This document shows, piece by piece, positions 8,616 through 17,166 of a stretch of DNA of 64,000 nt. Each line of letters begins with the position of its first letter. The stretch's first letter is position 1. Below the pieces are notes generated by a model. That model worked only from the letters and a program-made list of their open reading frames with translations, was not told the origin of the DNA and searched no databases. This DNA comes from CAZDDB01 sp963843285 (GTDB taxonomy: Bacteria; Acidobacteriota; HRBIN11; JAKEFK01), in contig CAWJJO010000016.1 in NCBI GenBank assembly GCA_963843285.1, forward strand, positions 1 to 64,000, in the 5' to 3' direction. The position numbers were made by a program, and so were the translations under genes.

Positions 8616-8938
8616 CTTGGTTTGTCCGGCTCGCCCAGTTGCCGGCCCTTTTCCTTGATGTATTGAACGACGAGATCGAGCTCACGATCTGAGATCTTTG
8701 CCGGCGGCATCGTACCATCCGGCTTTTGAGAGCGCGGATCCAGCGTGTAGGCGCGGAAGTATGCTTCGTCTTTCTTGCTGAAGATGTCCGTCAAATCGGG
8801 ACCTTTTGTTCCCCCATCCCCATTCAGTTTGTGACACTTCATGCATTCCCCTTCGTAAACGGCTTGCCCGGACGGGTATTCGGGGCGTTTGCAGGCCACG
8901 AGACTGGCCATCAAGAGAAGGACGATCCAACGGTACAT
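8612..8938 (-). CDS. Small c-type cytochrome lipoprotein
   Basis: This 108-residue protein has a lipoprotein signal peptide ending LVAC (Cys near residue 16), so it should be lipid-anchored outside the inner membrane. It has one haem c site, CMKCH, near residues 33-37, and a likely axial Met in TMPPAKIS near residue 77, the layout of a class I mono-haem cytochrome c. It transfers electrons to an unknown partner. It heads the operon and overlaps the next gene by 4 bases (ATGA), an unusual association with ABC and MoxR genes. Confidence 0.88.
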   Translation of the reverse strand: MYRWIVLLLMASLVACKRPEYPSGQAVYEGECMKCHKLNGDGGTKGPDLTDIFSKKDEAYFRAYTLDPRSQKPDGTMPPAKISDRELDLVVQYIKEKGRQLGEPDKPR

Positions 8939-8979
8939 TCGTTCTTTGCCACAGAAATTGTACCATTCCGGAACGTTCG

Positions 8980-9092
8980 TAGTCTGCGGGCTTCCGTGCC
9001 CGCAACAAGTGGATGATCACCCATACCGGCGGGTACGCAATGCAGGCTGGAAGGCCTGCGACCCGTAATGCATGCGGGACACCTGCGCTCCA
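8980..9092. repeat. Two adjacent GC-rich palindromic repeats
   Basis: 8980-9038 belongs to a ~60-70-bp family marked by CCCGCAACAAGTG, also at 13875-13944 (inverse) and 51218-51282. 9041-9092 belongs to a second family marked by CCTGCGCTCCAT, also at 61337-61390. Both contain hairpins such as TGCGGGC/GCCCGCA. They fill most of the gap between the divergent cytochrome and HtrA genes. Confidence 0.65.
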
Positions 9093-9142
9093 TAGGGTGG
9101 TGACACCGCGCTCCAGTCACCGTGTTGTGCTATCCTTGATTC

Positions 9143-10252
9143 ATGTCGTGGAAAAGTGGAGGAATGTTGCTGGCCGCGGGTATTCTGTGTGCTGTCTCGC
9201 TAATTCTCGGAATCATGATCGGAAGCAACATGACGTCAGCAAGTGCCCCGAAAACAGAGACCACGCCGGATCTATTAGCGTTTTCCAATTCTTTTGCCGA
9301 AATTGCCGAGCGTGTGAATCCATCGGTGGTGAACATCACCTGTACAGAAAAAGATTCCGTTGTTCTGGATGAGCCCGTGATCAACGATGAATATGATCCT
9401 CATCATCATTTCGGTTTTGGTTCCGGTGTGATCATTGAATCGGACGGTTATATTCTGACCAGCAATCATGTGATTGAATCCGCTACCAAGATCGATGTGA
9501 AGCTCTCGGACAATCAAAAATATCAGGCGAAAGTTGTGGGTCAAGACGACGAAACAGATCTGGCATTAATCCGGGTGGAGCCAAAGGAACCGCTTCACGC
9601 AGCCGTGCTTGGTGATTCCGATGGCGTTCGTCCGGGCCAGTGGGTTATGGCGATCGGAAATCCATTTGTGTACGATCACACAGTAACTGTTGGTGTCATC
9701 AGCGCGTTGCATCGAAAACTGGGAACGACGATTTATGACAATTTTATTCAGACCGATGCGGCGATCAATTTTGGAAATTCCGGCGGACCGCTTCTGAATA
9801 TTAAAGGAGAAGTGATTGGAATCAACACGTTGATCAGCTCGCAGGGGACCGGGATCGGATTTTCCATTCCCATTAATACTGCAAAAGAAATTATTCCTGA
9901 GCTGAAAGAAAAAGGGAAAATAAGCCGCGGATTCTTAGGACTTGTGCCGCAGGATGTAACCCCGGAGCTTGAGAAATCTCTGGAGCTTCCGCAAAGCGAT
10001 GGAGTCCTCGTGGCGTCCATCCAAACCGGCAGTCCGGCCGATAAAGCGGGTCTGCGGCGGTACGATTTAATTCTGGAATTGAACGGTCGGAAACTCGATT
10101 CAGAAGATCAATTCCGAAGACTGATTGCCGACACAGCTCCGGGAAAGAAATTGTTGTTGAAGGTTCTCCGAGATAAAAAACTGATTGTCATTGAAGCTCA
10201 GGTAATCGAACGTCCATCCGCTCCCGTTCCAGAAAAAACACCTCCGGAATAA
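9143..10252 (+). CDS. HtrA/Deg family serine protease, membrane-anchored
   Basis: This is a 369-residue trypsin-like protease of the HtrA/DegP family. An N-terminal hydrophobic segment (residues 7-27) is an uncleaved anchor or signal peptide. The catalytic triad is visible: His109 (SNHV), Asp139 (ETDLALI) and Ser213 (GNSGGP). One PDZ domain follows (about 255-350). It acts outside the inner membrane, degrading or refolding damaged envelope proteins. A stretch of DPHHHFGFGSG before the protease core replaces the usual LA loop. It is followed by a sigma-54 response regulator 68 bases downstream on the same strand. Confidence 0.94.
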   Translation: MSWKSGGMLLAAGILCAVSLILGIMIGSNMTSASAPKTETTPDLLAFSNSFAEIAERVNPSVVNITCTEKDSVVLDEPVINDEYDPHHHFGFGSGVIIESDGYILTSNHVIESATKIDVKLSDNQKYQAKVVGQDDETDLALIRVEPKEPLHAAVLGDSDGVRPGQWVMAIGNPFVYDHTVTVGVISALHRKLGTTIYDNFIQTDAAINFGNSGGPLLNIKGEVIGINTLISSQGTGIGFSIPINTAKEIIPELKEKGKISRGFLGLVPQDVTPELEKSLELPQSDGVLVASIQTGSPADKAGLRRYDLILELNGRKLDSEDQFRRLIADTAPGKKLLLKVLRDKKLIVIEAQVIERPSAPVPEKTPPE

Positions 10253-10320
10253 TCGCGTTCTCATTGACTTCCTGCTCCCCTACCGCTTATATTCTAAGTG
10301 TCCTGTTTAGGGGACGCTTT

Positions 10321-11706
10321 ATGCCAAAGCCCAAAATTCTCGTCATTGATGACCAGGTCGACATACAGGAAGCGTTGAAAATGATCCTGGAATATGAAGG
10401 CTATCGCTATCTCTCCGCGTTAACCGGTGAAGAAGGGCTGGACACGATTGAGGAAGAGAGACCGGACGTAATTTTTCTTGATATCAAGATGCCTCGCATG
10501 GATGGTCATGAAGTATTTGAAACCTTGCGCAAGCGCGGTCTGGTTTCGCCCGTGATCATGATTTCAGGTCACGCAAGTGTGAGTACAGCAGTCGATTTTA
10601 TCAAACGCGGGGGGTTCGATTTTCTTGAGAAGCCGCTGGAACGTGAGAAATTGCTTGTTGTCGTTCGGAATGCGATCGAAAAGAAGCGGCTTACGGAAGA
10701 ATATCGGGAACTCAAACTGCAATATGAAGAAAAGTTCCGCATGGTTGGGGACAGCGATACGATGAAAAAGTTACGGGAGGCGATCCTGCGTGCGGCTCCC
10801 AGCAATTCTACGGTATTGATTCGCGGTGAGAGCGGAACGGGAAAAGAGCTGATTGCGCGTGCGATTTTCAAAAACAGCTCCCGCTCAGATAAACCGTTTA
10901 TTAAGGTCAATTGTGCCGCGATTCCGGAAGAACTGATCGAAAGCGAGTTGTTCGGCCATGAAAAAGGCTCTTTTACTGGAGCAGTGGACAAGAAGATCGG
11001 AAAGTTTGAACAGGCAGATGGCGGAACCATCTTTCTGGATGAAGTCGGTGACATGAGTCACCGTACGCAGGCAAAAGTGTTGCGCGTTCTGGAACAGGGA
11101 GAACTGGAAAAGGTCGGAGGCTCCAAACTGGTAGTAGTGAACGTGCGGGTCATTGCCGCTACGAATAAGCCTCTGGAAGAGGAAATTGAAGAAGGAAGAT
11201 TTCGCACGGATTTGTTTTTCCGCTTGAACGTGATTCCATTGTATGCTCCGCCTTTACGGGAACGGAAGTCGGATATTCCGGTTCTGGTAAAATATCTGGC
11301 TGAGAATTACTGCGCAGAGAATAATTTTCCGCTAAAGACATTCTCTCCGGAGGTTCTGGATCATTTTCAAGCCATGACGTGGAAGGGGAACATCCGTGAA
11401 CTGCGGAATGTTGTAGAGCGGCTGATTTTGATGAGTCCGGGCAATGAAATCACTACCCGGGACGTGGAATCCATTCTCCCCGGTTCGATCGGCGTGGGAC
11501 AGAAGGAGATGGATCTTTCGCTGTCGCAGTTGGAAACTCTGAAAGATTTCAAGGAAACGGCGGAAAAATTGTTCTTGCTGGAGAAGTTAAAGCAAAATAA
11601 TTGGAATATTGCTCAAACGGCGAAGAGGATCAGGACGCCGAGAAGTAATTTATATAAGAAGCTCGAACAGTACCATATCGCGATTAAGAAAGAAGGAATC
11701 GTTTAA
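10321..11706 (+). CDS. NtrC-type sigma-54-dependent response regulator
   Basis: The 461-residue protein has a receiver domain with phospho-acceptor Asp54 (LDIKMP) and Lys104 (EKP), an AAA+ domain with Walker A GESGTGKE (169-176), a GSFTGA loop (216-221; the common form is GAFTGA) and Walker B GGTIFLDEVGD, and a Fis-type helix-turn-helix at the C terminus (NIAQTAKRIRTPRSNLYKKL). Such proteins activate sigma-54 promoters when phosphorylated. ATG 10321 is preferred over 10264 because the receiver starts there (MPKPKILVIDD). No histidine kinase lies next to it, so its signal is unknown. Confidence 0.95.
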   Translation: MPKPKILVIDDQVDIQEALKMILEYEGYRYLSALTGEEGLDTIEEERPDVIFLDIKMPRMDGHEVFETLRKRGLVSPVIMISGHASVSTAVDFIKRGGFDFLEKPLEREKLLVVVRNAIEKKRLTEEYRELKLQYEEKFRMVGDSDTMKKLREAILRAAPSNSTVLIRGESGTGKELIARAIFKNSSRSDKPFIKVNCAAIPEELIESELFGHEKGSFTGAVDKKIGKFEQADGGTIFLDEVGDMSHRTQAKVLRVLEQGELEKVGGSKLVVVNVRVIAATNKPLEEEIEEGRFRTDLFFRLNVIPLYAPPLRERKSDIPVLVKYLAENYCAENNFPLKTFSPEVLDHFQAMTWKGNIRELRNVVERLILMSPGNEITTRDVESILPGSIGVGQKEMDLSLSQLETLKDFKETAEKLFLLEKLKQNNWNIAQTAKRIRTPRSNLYKKLEQYHIAIKKEGIV

Positions 11707-11764
11707 AAGCTAACTTTCTAATGCACTTTAACATTTGGTTGCGAAGTGTTTCGTTTCGGGAAAG

Positions 11765-11846
11765 CGGTTTGTAGCGCCGGCGTCCCCGCCGGCAAAGCAC
11801 TGTGCATCGTCGAGTCCTGCCGGCGAGACGCCGGCGTTACAAACCG
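11765..11846. repeat. GC-rich inverted repeat, CGGTTTGTAGCGCCGGC family
   Basis: Outer arms CGGTTTGTA and TTACAAACCG enclose inner GCCGGCGTC/GACGCCGGC arms, giving a strong cruciform or hairpin. Related copies lie at 15369-15441 and 36267-36336. It stands between the response regulator and the RNase P RNA gene and could also terminate transcription. Confidence 0.75.
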
Positions 11847-11913
11847 GATCACGATCAACACATTCGGAAGGTTTCAAGTCGCTTTTGAACCTTGTGTTAC
11901 ATTGCAATAGTTT

Positions 11914-12308
11914 TGCTGGAGCCGGTGAGATGATCGCTTCCGCTGAAAAGCGGGAGAGGAAAGTCCGAACTCCACAGGGCAGTGTGGTTCCTAACGGGAA
12001 CCGGGAGTAATCTCAGGGAAAGTGCCACAGAAAAAATACCGCTTGCTCCATAATACGGAGCGAGTAAGGGTGAAATGGTGCGGTAAGAGCGCACCGCTTC
12101 TCTGGTGACAGCGAAGGCATGGCAAACCCCACACGGAGCAAGATCAAATATGGTAACTTTGAAGTGGCCCGCTTCATATCCCGTTTCGGCGGGATGGGTT
12201 ACCGGGTAGATCGCTTGACGTATCCGGTGACGGATTACGCAGATGAATGATCATTGTCTATCTTGAACGGATGGAAACAGGATTCGGCTTATGACCCGTG
12301 CTCCGGCA
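11914..12308 (+). ncRNA. rnpB: RNase P RNA (class A)
   Basis: This is the catalytic RNA of RNase P, which trims the 5' leader of tRNA precursors. Conserved blocks are present in the right order: GAGAGGAAAGTCCGAACTCC with CACAGGGCAG near 11950, AGGGAAAGTGCCACAGAAA near 12016, GTGAAATGGTGCGGTAAGAG near 12070, and the 3' block ending CGGCTTATGACC near 12295. The P1 helix can be drawn between GCTGGAGC (11915-11922) and GCTCCGGC (12300-12307). The 3' end is only about 27 bases before the next start codon. Confidence 0.95.
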
Positions 12309-12334
12309 ATATTATTTGGGGGATACGGCCACTA

Positions 12335-13843
12335 ATGGCACTCAAGGCAAGTTCGCAGCTTTTGGTTGCGGTACGGCTGCTAAGTACGAATGAGCACTTC
12401 GCAGCGCGTCTCAACCTTTTCCTGGATTCTGGAAAGATCTGTTTGTATTGCCGCGGTCCGCAAATCGTTCTTGTGGAATTGGGTGATCTTTTTCCCGCAT
12501 CCTGGCTGAGCAAGATGACGATGAGCGACGTGGCGATGAAACTTCGCACATCGGCCAACTCGGATGAAAAAATTCAGGCATTCAGGGCGATCACCGAGAA
12601 ACAGGAACTAAAAAGAATTTTCAGTGAAGTGGTTCAAAAACATCTTACGCAATTTTTTGTCGCCGAGTTAAGAAAATGCGAGCTCAAGCCCGATCACATC
12701 GGTCTTGCGCCGTTTGTATTGACTATTGCAGACGTCCTTTACAGTTGCGCGCGTCCATTTCTGAAGAACCTGAATCTGGATGATTTGATTTCTGAAGGGG
12801 AAATCCTGTTTCATCTTGCTCCAGATTATCTCGAAAAATCCACGCGTGTGAAGATTAGCCTTCAGGAAGGATACCTTTTGTCGCGCCTGGAACAAGGTCA
12901 TACATTGAATGAGATTCTTTCTACTGTGCCGGGAAATGAGGAAGACACCAAAAAGAGTCTTGGTCTTTTGTGGGCTTTCGGTGTGATTGATTCCCCACAT
13001 TTGAACCAATTGCTTCCCAAGCTCCAAACTACCAAGGAGGCTGAGGCCAAGTTCTCCGGGGTGGCGCCTGAAAAGAAAGAAGACCCATTCCGCGATCAAA
13101 CGGACATGATTGAACAGACCTACCAATCGCTGGGGAGAAAAGATTACTACACATTGCTTTCGCTCCAGCCAAGGGCGGAAGTAACCGATATCAAGTCAGC
13201 ATATTACAAACTGGCCAGAAAATTTCACCCCGACCGGTTTTACGGTTTGGATGATCCGATCCTGAAAGAAAAAGTGGATGTCATTTTTTCCGCCATTAAC
13301 GTGGCCTACGAAACTCTGAAACATCCGAAGTCGCGCCAGCTATATGATAACGCTTCGATGGAAGACCGGCGGATTGCTACCGTTACAATCGAATCGGAAG
13401 TTTCTGATATCAAGAAGGGCGCAGCCGGCAAAGTAGCTGAAGATTATTTCCGAAGCGCACAAAAAGCGTTATCGGCACGTAAGTATTTTGAAGCCGTCCA
13501 GTTCTTGAGATCTGCGACACAAATCGCTCCGGAGAATGCAAGATACTGGCGACAGCTTGGTATTTCTCTTTCGAAAAATGAACAGTGGCGAAAGGAAGCC
13601 GAGGACAGCTTCAATCGCGCGGTGGAATTGGAACCGCACGACCCGGAGAATCACCTCTATCTGGCATTTCTTTACAAGAATTCAGGTCTCAGATTGCGCG
13701 CAAGAAAATGTTTTATGACCGTTTTGGATCTCGATCCGAAGAACGAAGTGGCGGTGGTTCAGCTCAAGGCGTTGGACGAAGAAGATAAGGAACAAGCGCA
13801 GAAGAAAGGGATTCGGGGAATCTTTAAAAGAAATAAAGAGTAA
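12335..13843 (+). CDS. DUF4388-like / J-domain / TPR protein
   Basis: The 502-residue protein has three parts. Residues 1-230 resemble a PATAN-like N terminus followed by a winged-helix-like unit (YLLSRLEQGHTLNEILS). A J domain with the HPD motif at 298-300 follows, which should stimulate a DnaK-type chaperone. The rest (about 375-502) is TPR repeats (YWRQLGISLSKNEQW...). ATG 12335 is chosen over an earlier ATG at 12254, which lies inside the RNase P RNA; a GGGGGA is 11 bases upstream. No dnaK or grpE is nearby. The winged-helix-like unit recurs in the proteins at 15466 and 31955. Confidence 0.85.
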   Translation: MALKASSQLLVAVRLLSTNEHFAARLNLFLDSGKICLYCRGPQIVLVELGDLFPASWLSKMTMSDVAMKLRTSANSDEKIQAFRAITEKQELKRIFSEVVQKHLTQFFVAELRKCELKPDHIGLAPFVLTIADVLYSCARPFLKNLNLDDLISEGEILFHLAPDYLEKSTRVKISLQEGYLLSRLEQGHTLNEILSTVPGNEEDTKKSLGLLWAFGVIDSPHLNQLLPKLQTTKEAEAKFSGVAPEKKEDPFRDQTDMIEQTYQSLGRKDYYTLLSLQPRAEVTDIKSAYYKLARKFHPDRFYGLDDPILKEKVDVIFSAINVAYETLKHPKSRQLYDNASMEDRRIATVTIESEVSDIKKGAAGKVAEDYFRSAQKALSARKYFEAVQFLRSATQIAPENARYWRQLGISLSKNEQWRKEAEDSFNRAVELEPHDPENHLYLAFLYKNSGLRLRARKCFMTVLDLDPKNEVAVVQLKALDEEDKEQAQKKGIRGIFKRNKE

Positions 13844-13848
13844 GAACC

Positions 13849-13976
13849 AAATATCAAATAAACATACGTTTTGAAGTCGGCGGGCGTCCCTGCCCGCCGT
13901 ACCGTGATTCATCACTTGTTGCGGGCGCTGAGGCCCGCGACTCCACAACGCGAGAGCTTATGTCTATTTGATATTT
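13849..13976. repeat. AT-rich inverted repeat enclosing a GC-rich palindrome
   Basis: AAATATCAAATAAACATA (13849-13866) is nearly the reverse complement of TATGTCTATTTGATATTT (13959-13976). The core, 13875-13944, is a GC-rich palindrome of the CCCGCAACAAGTG family in inverse orientation. The same AT-rich arms occur at 38938-39068 without this core. It lies between two convergent genes. Confidence 0.75.
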
Positions 13977-13996
13977 GATTTCTTATTTTTGATATT

Positions 13997-15463
13997 TTAT
14001 TCCTCTACATTCACCAGTTCTTTTCGCCACCGCGCTTCCAATTCCGGTAACGATTCGCCGTACGTAGCCTGAAACGCCTCATTCATATCTGATCCTTTCC
14101 CCAGATTTTCGAGCAATTCGTTGAGTTGATATGCGAGGTAATGGTTGATCAGAAACTCTGTAAACGAAAGCGACTGCGCATAGAGAATCGCCGCCATGGT
14201 TGAATTTGCGCCTGTAAACCCGCCCTCAAGATCCGCTACGGAGGGAAGTTGCTTTCGCATGATCAATTGTGACAGCGCTTCCATTCCATCCGGACCGAGC
14301 GTCTTTCCTTCGGAATTCTGTGCAAGACCTTCCTGCAGCCATGCCGGACAATTCTCCGATGTTTTAAATCGTACAAAGGAATGTGTGAGCTCATGGATCA
14401 GAACTTCGCGAAGTTCGTTGGTGATCGTCTCGATCCCCTTCATCGGCAGCTTGATCTTGCCGTCGTTGACCCCGCCCGCCCAGTACGGCATATCGGTTAC
14501 ACGAAAGAATTGCTGCCTTGGATAGAGCACGACAATGAACGGAGTCGATGGATAAGCCTCGAATCGGCTTCCGAGTTGCTGATAGGTCTCTTCCAAAAAA
14601 TTGGAAATTTCATTTACCAGCAGGGCGTCGACTGCGCCTCCATCGTACCGGATCAGAAAGTGGCGCGTGGACGAGTTCTCATATTCACTGGAGGCAGTGC
14701 TTTCCTTTTTTAACCGGTCGAGTTTAGTCTGAATCTCCGGATTCGGTTGAATCGAATAAGATTTTCGCCAGTACTCCTGCGCTTGGGACAGGTCTTCCTT
14801 GCGCCATGCGATTTCTCCGAGATAATTCAGGGCTTCGGTATCATCCGGTTTTGTCTTTAAGACTTCGTTGAAATAGAATTCCGCATTCCAGTCATCCTGA
14901 AGCACGAAATAGATCTCTGCAAGATTCAGCGCGCTCTTGCGGTTTGGTGACAGTTTGTAAGCTTTTTTGAAGTACTCCAGTGCGCCGGAGAAATCCTTTT
15001 TCTGGACTGATTCCAGACCTTTGCCGGTGTACGAATCGGAGAGTTCTTTCTTTGCGGCGGGATCGGTCCGGGCTTTCTTTTCAAGATCTGCTGTTTCTCC
15101 TTGCGAAACAGAACCGCCTTCCATTTGCTGCGTTTGCAATGAAACTGGAATCTCCGGCTCTTCTTTTTTCACCCCCGCTGTTTTTTCAATGGAAGCGACC
15201 ATCGATTTCGGCATCCCGACAATGCCTTTCCCAATTTTGTATTTGATTTCTTTTCCTTCTTGCCATGCAGAATCGCATTCGATCTGCTTCCCGTTCTTCA
15301 GATGAACGATATCCGCTTCCAGCAACGATGCGCCGAAACAGCAGAGAAAGATCGCCGCAGCAACTAAGCGGTTTGTAACACCCGCCTCCGGCGGGCAGAG
15401 CTTGAGCTCAAGAGCCCGCGAGACGCGGGCGCTACAAAACGCCATCACGCTCTCCACTTTCAT
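13997..15463 (-). CDS. TPR protein with a peptidase-MA (gluzincin) domain
   Basis: The 488-residue product carries TPR repeats in its middle (about 150-245) and a C-terminal metallopeptidase domain with HELTHSF, the zinc-binding HExxH motif, followed by LAQNSEG. This is the peptidase-MA layout common in Acidobacteriota. A hydrophobic segment (RLVAAAIFLCCFGASLLEA) suggests export. ATG 15463 follows the stop of the upstream gene directly; the longer TTG start is unlikely. The 20-odd residues before the hydrophobic segment (SARVSRALELKLCPPEAG) are translated from a palindromic repeat at 15369-15441, so the signal peptide has a repeat-derived N-region. Confidence 0.85.
   Translation of the reverse strand: MKVESVMAFCSARVSRALELKLCPPEAGVTNRLVAAAIFLCCFGASLLEADIVHLKNGKQIECDSAWQEGKEIKYKIGKGIVGMPKSMVASIEKTAGVKKEEPEIPVSLQTQQMEGGSVSQGETADLEKKARTDPAAKKELSDSYTGKGLESVQKKDFSGALEYFKKAYKLSPNRKSALNLAEIYFVLQDDWNAEFYFNEVLKTKPDDTEALNYLGEIAWRKEDLSQAQEYWRKSYSIQPNPEIQTKLDRLKKESTASSEYENSSTRHFLIRYDGGAVDALLVNEISNFLEETYQQLGSRFEAYPSTPFIVVLYPRQQFFRVTDMPYWAGGVNDGKIKLPMKGIETITNELREVLIHELTHSFVRFKTSENCPAWLQEGLAQNSEGKTLGPDGMEALSQLIMRKQLPSVADLEGGFTGANSTMAAILYAQSLSFTEFLINHYLAYQLNELLENLGKGSDMNEAFQATYGESLPELEARWRKELVNVEE
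15369..15441. repeat. GC-rich inverted repeat inside a coding sequence
   Basis: CGGTTTGTAAC at the left and GCTACAAAACG at the right enclose CCCGCCTCCGGCGGG and CCCGCGAGACGCGGG hairpins. It is a member of the family at 11765-11846 and 36267-36336, but here it lies within the first 35 codons of the peptidase-MA gene and is translated in frame. Confidence 0.75.
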
Positions 15464-15465
15464 AT

Positions 15466-17160
15466 CTATTTCCAAATCTTGCGCACGGAGACAGCCTGCG
15501 CTGGTGAAGCCTGCTGCAGGAAAACCTGGGGCAGGCTTCTCGTGGCGGACTGTGCCTCTTGTTCGGTTCCGTACAAGCCGTACAAAATCCGATAACAGGA
15601 TTGTCCCTGATAGTGAAGCGGCAGAATCAGAAACCTGCGCACATCCGGTACTGTCTGCATCGCCTCCAGCACTGTTTTTTCCTGGCAGGCGATCATCAAC
15701 TGGATAGTAAATTTTGATTTCTCATTCGCGATTTCCTGTTTCCAGGCAAAGGCCGCCTGACGAGTCCTTCCGGACTGCAAAAGAGTCAAAGCTGCCGACG
15801 CATCCGGTTCGGCCACGGCAGTATCATCGGAGATTTTGGCGTTCGTATTCCCATCTGTTTCGATTCCCACAACTCCCTTTATGTTAGCGGATTCAACTTC
15901 TGGTTCGGTGGAAGTTTGCTCAACCGGAATGGTTGCCGCCGGTTGAACGGCAGTTTTCACTTGCGGCTGAATGTTTTGAGGTTTTCCAGCCAACCAGTGA
16001 TATGCGGCTGATGCAGCAGCGAGAACAAGCAATGCGAATAAAGCAGTGGTTCGCCAGGAGAGCCAGCGGGATCTCACATCCTGGACAATTTCTTCGTCCT
16101 CAGCCGGAAAGCCTCCCGAAAAAAGAATGCGAGGGGGCTCCCGATCCACTGTCTCCGGTTCGATTTTTTCGACCGGCTCAACGGGATTGGCTGATTCTAC
16201 GAGAGGCGGTTCCACGTGTTCCTGAACCGATATTGGTTCATTCATCTTTTCGGGAAATAGGGCCGGTTGTAGTTCCTCAGAACGCGTTGCCTCTACAGGC
16301 TCTTTATGCAAATCCTCTACTGCAGGAATCTGCATCACCTCTCCCAAAGAAACGTCTTCATTGGGAGGCACTGCAAGATCGGAAAGCTCCGTCAAGGCCT
16401 CATCACGAGCTTCGGATTCCACTTCAATGGGTGGTTTCGGCTCTTCGAGATCCATTTGTAGTGGAGCGCGTTTCGCAAGTCCTAGAAGCTGAAGGGCTAC
16501 GGCGATTTTGCAGACTTCAAACGTATCGATACCTGCCAGATGCGCAATTCCATCCAGGGTTCGCTTCCCGTCGAGCCGAGAGACAACGGTATCGGCGCTC
16601 AGTCCGTAACGCGAGTACTTTTCATGGAAATCCTGCGATAGTGTGTAAATCGCCTCCGGAGATTCAATGTGTTGAAGAATCCACCGGCGATCCTGGCATT
16701 TCATGAGCCCTTCAAAAATTACCTGCGGCACGCCAAGGTTTAGCTTGATGATTTCCTTCGGGAGGGAGCCTTCGAGAATCTGATAATTTCCTTCCGCCAG
16801 AAAAAGCAGATGATGTATGATTCCTTCAACTTGCGCTTTGGCGCCCCAGAGCAGATCGCGAGGACTCAAGTAACCCAGTTCGACCAGAGTTTTACCCAGC
16901 GAGACATTTGGCTTGAGTCGCGCCTGCGCATCTTCTACTTGTTCCGGCGTAAGTTTCCCGGCCAACCGGAGTACTTCAGTGAGTCGATCCGACTTTTCAT
17001 TCGAGGACGCGAAAGCGATTGTGCCCTCTAGAAAATAGACGACTTTGACAAACGTCCCAGGCTCCACGCGGAGCATTCCGGTTAACTTGGATTCGGCAGC
17101 GTCTTTGAGCAGTTCGATGAAGCTGACTGCCGTCAACGATCCGCGGGTGGGCGACTGCAT
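15466..17160 (-). CDS. DUF4388 (PATAN) protein with membrane helix and SPOR-like C terminus
   Basis: This 564-residue protein begins with a DUF4388/PATAN domain (about 1-120; ELLKDAAESKLTGMLRVEPG), then the winged-helix-like unit SRLDGKRTLDGIAHLAG near residue 190. A Pro/Glu-rich linker leads to one membrane helix near 366-385 (TTALFALLVLAAASAAYHWL). The last 80 residues (FTIQLMIACQ...YRILYGLYGTEQEAQSA) resemble a SPOR domain, which binds bare peptidoglycan strands. So a cytoplasmic signalling module may be tied to the cell wall. It is followed within a few bases by the peptidase-MA gene. Confidence 0.85.
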   Translation of the reverse strand: MQSPTRGSLTAVSFIELLKDAAESKLTGMLRVEPGTFVKVVYFLEGTIAFASSNEKSDRLTEVLRLAGKLTPEQVEDAQARLKPNVSLGKTLVELGYLSPRDLLWGAKAQVEGIIHHLLFLAEGNYQILEGSLPKEIIKLNLGVPQVIFEGLMKCQDRRWILQHIESPEAIYTLSQDFHEKYSRYGLSADTVVSRLDGKRTLDGIAHLAGIDTFEVCKIAVALQLLGLAKRAPLQMDLEEPKPPIEVESEARDEALTELSDLAVPPNEDVSLGEVMQIPAVEDLHKEPVEATRSEELQPALFPEKMNEPISVQEHVEPPLVESANPVEPVEKIEPETVDREPPRILFSGGFPAEDEEIVQDVRSRWLSWRTTALFALLVLAAASAAYHWLAGKPQNIQPQVKTAVQPAATIPVEQTSTEPEVESANIKGVVGIETDGNTNAKISDDTAVAEPDASAALTLLQSGRTRQAAFAWKQEIANEKSKFTIQLMIACQEKTVLEAMQTVPDVRRFLILPLHYQGQSCYRILYGLYGTEQEAQSATRSLPQVFLQQASPAQAVSVRKIWK

Positions 17161-17166
17161 GGTTCG

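Noticed and set aside
12254..12334. N-terminal extension of the J-domain gene
   Set aside because: The extension lies within RNase P RNA and reads the conserved 3' end of the RNA as protein; ATG 12335 has its own upstream site.
15933..16706. A 257-codon plus-strand frame opposite the DUF4388-SPOR-like gene
   Set aside because: It is antisense to a gene with clear domains and has an Arg/Pro/Gln-rich, domain-free composition typical of shadow frames.
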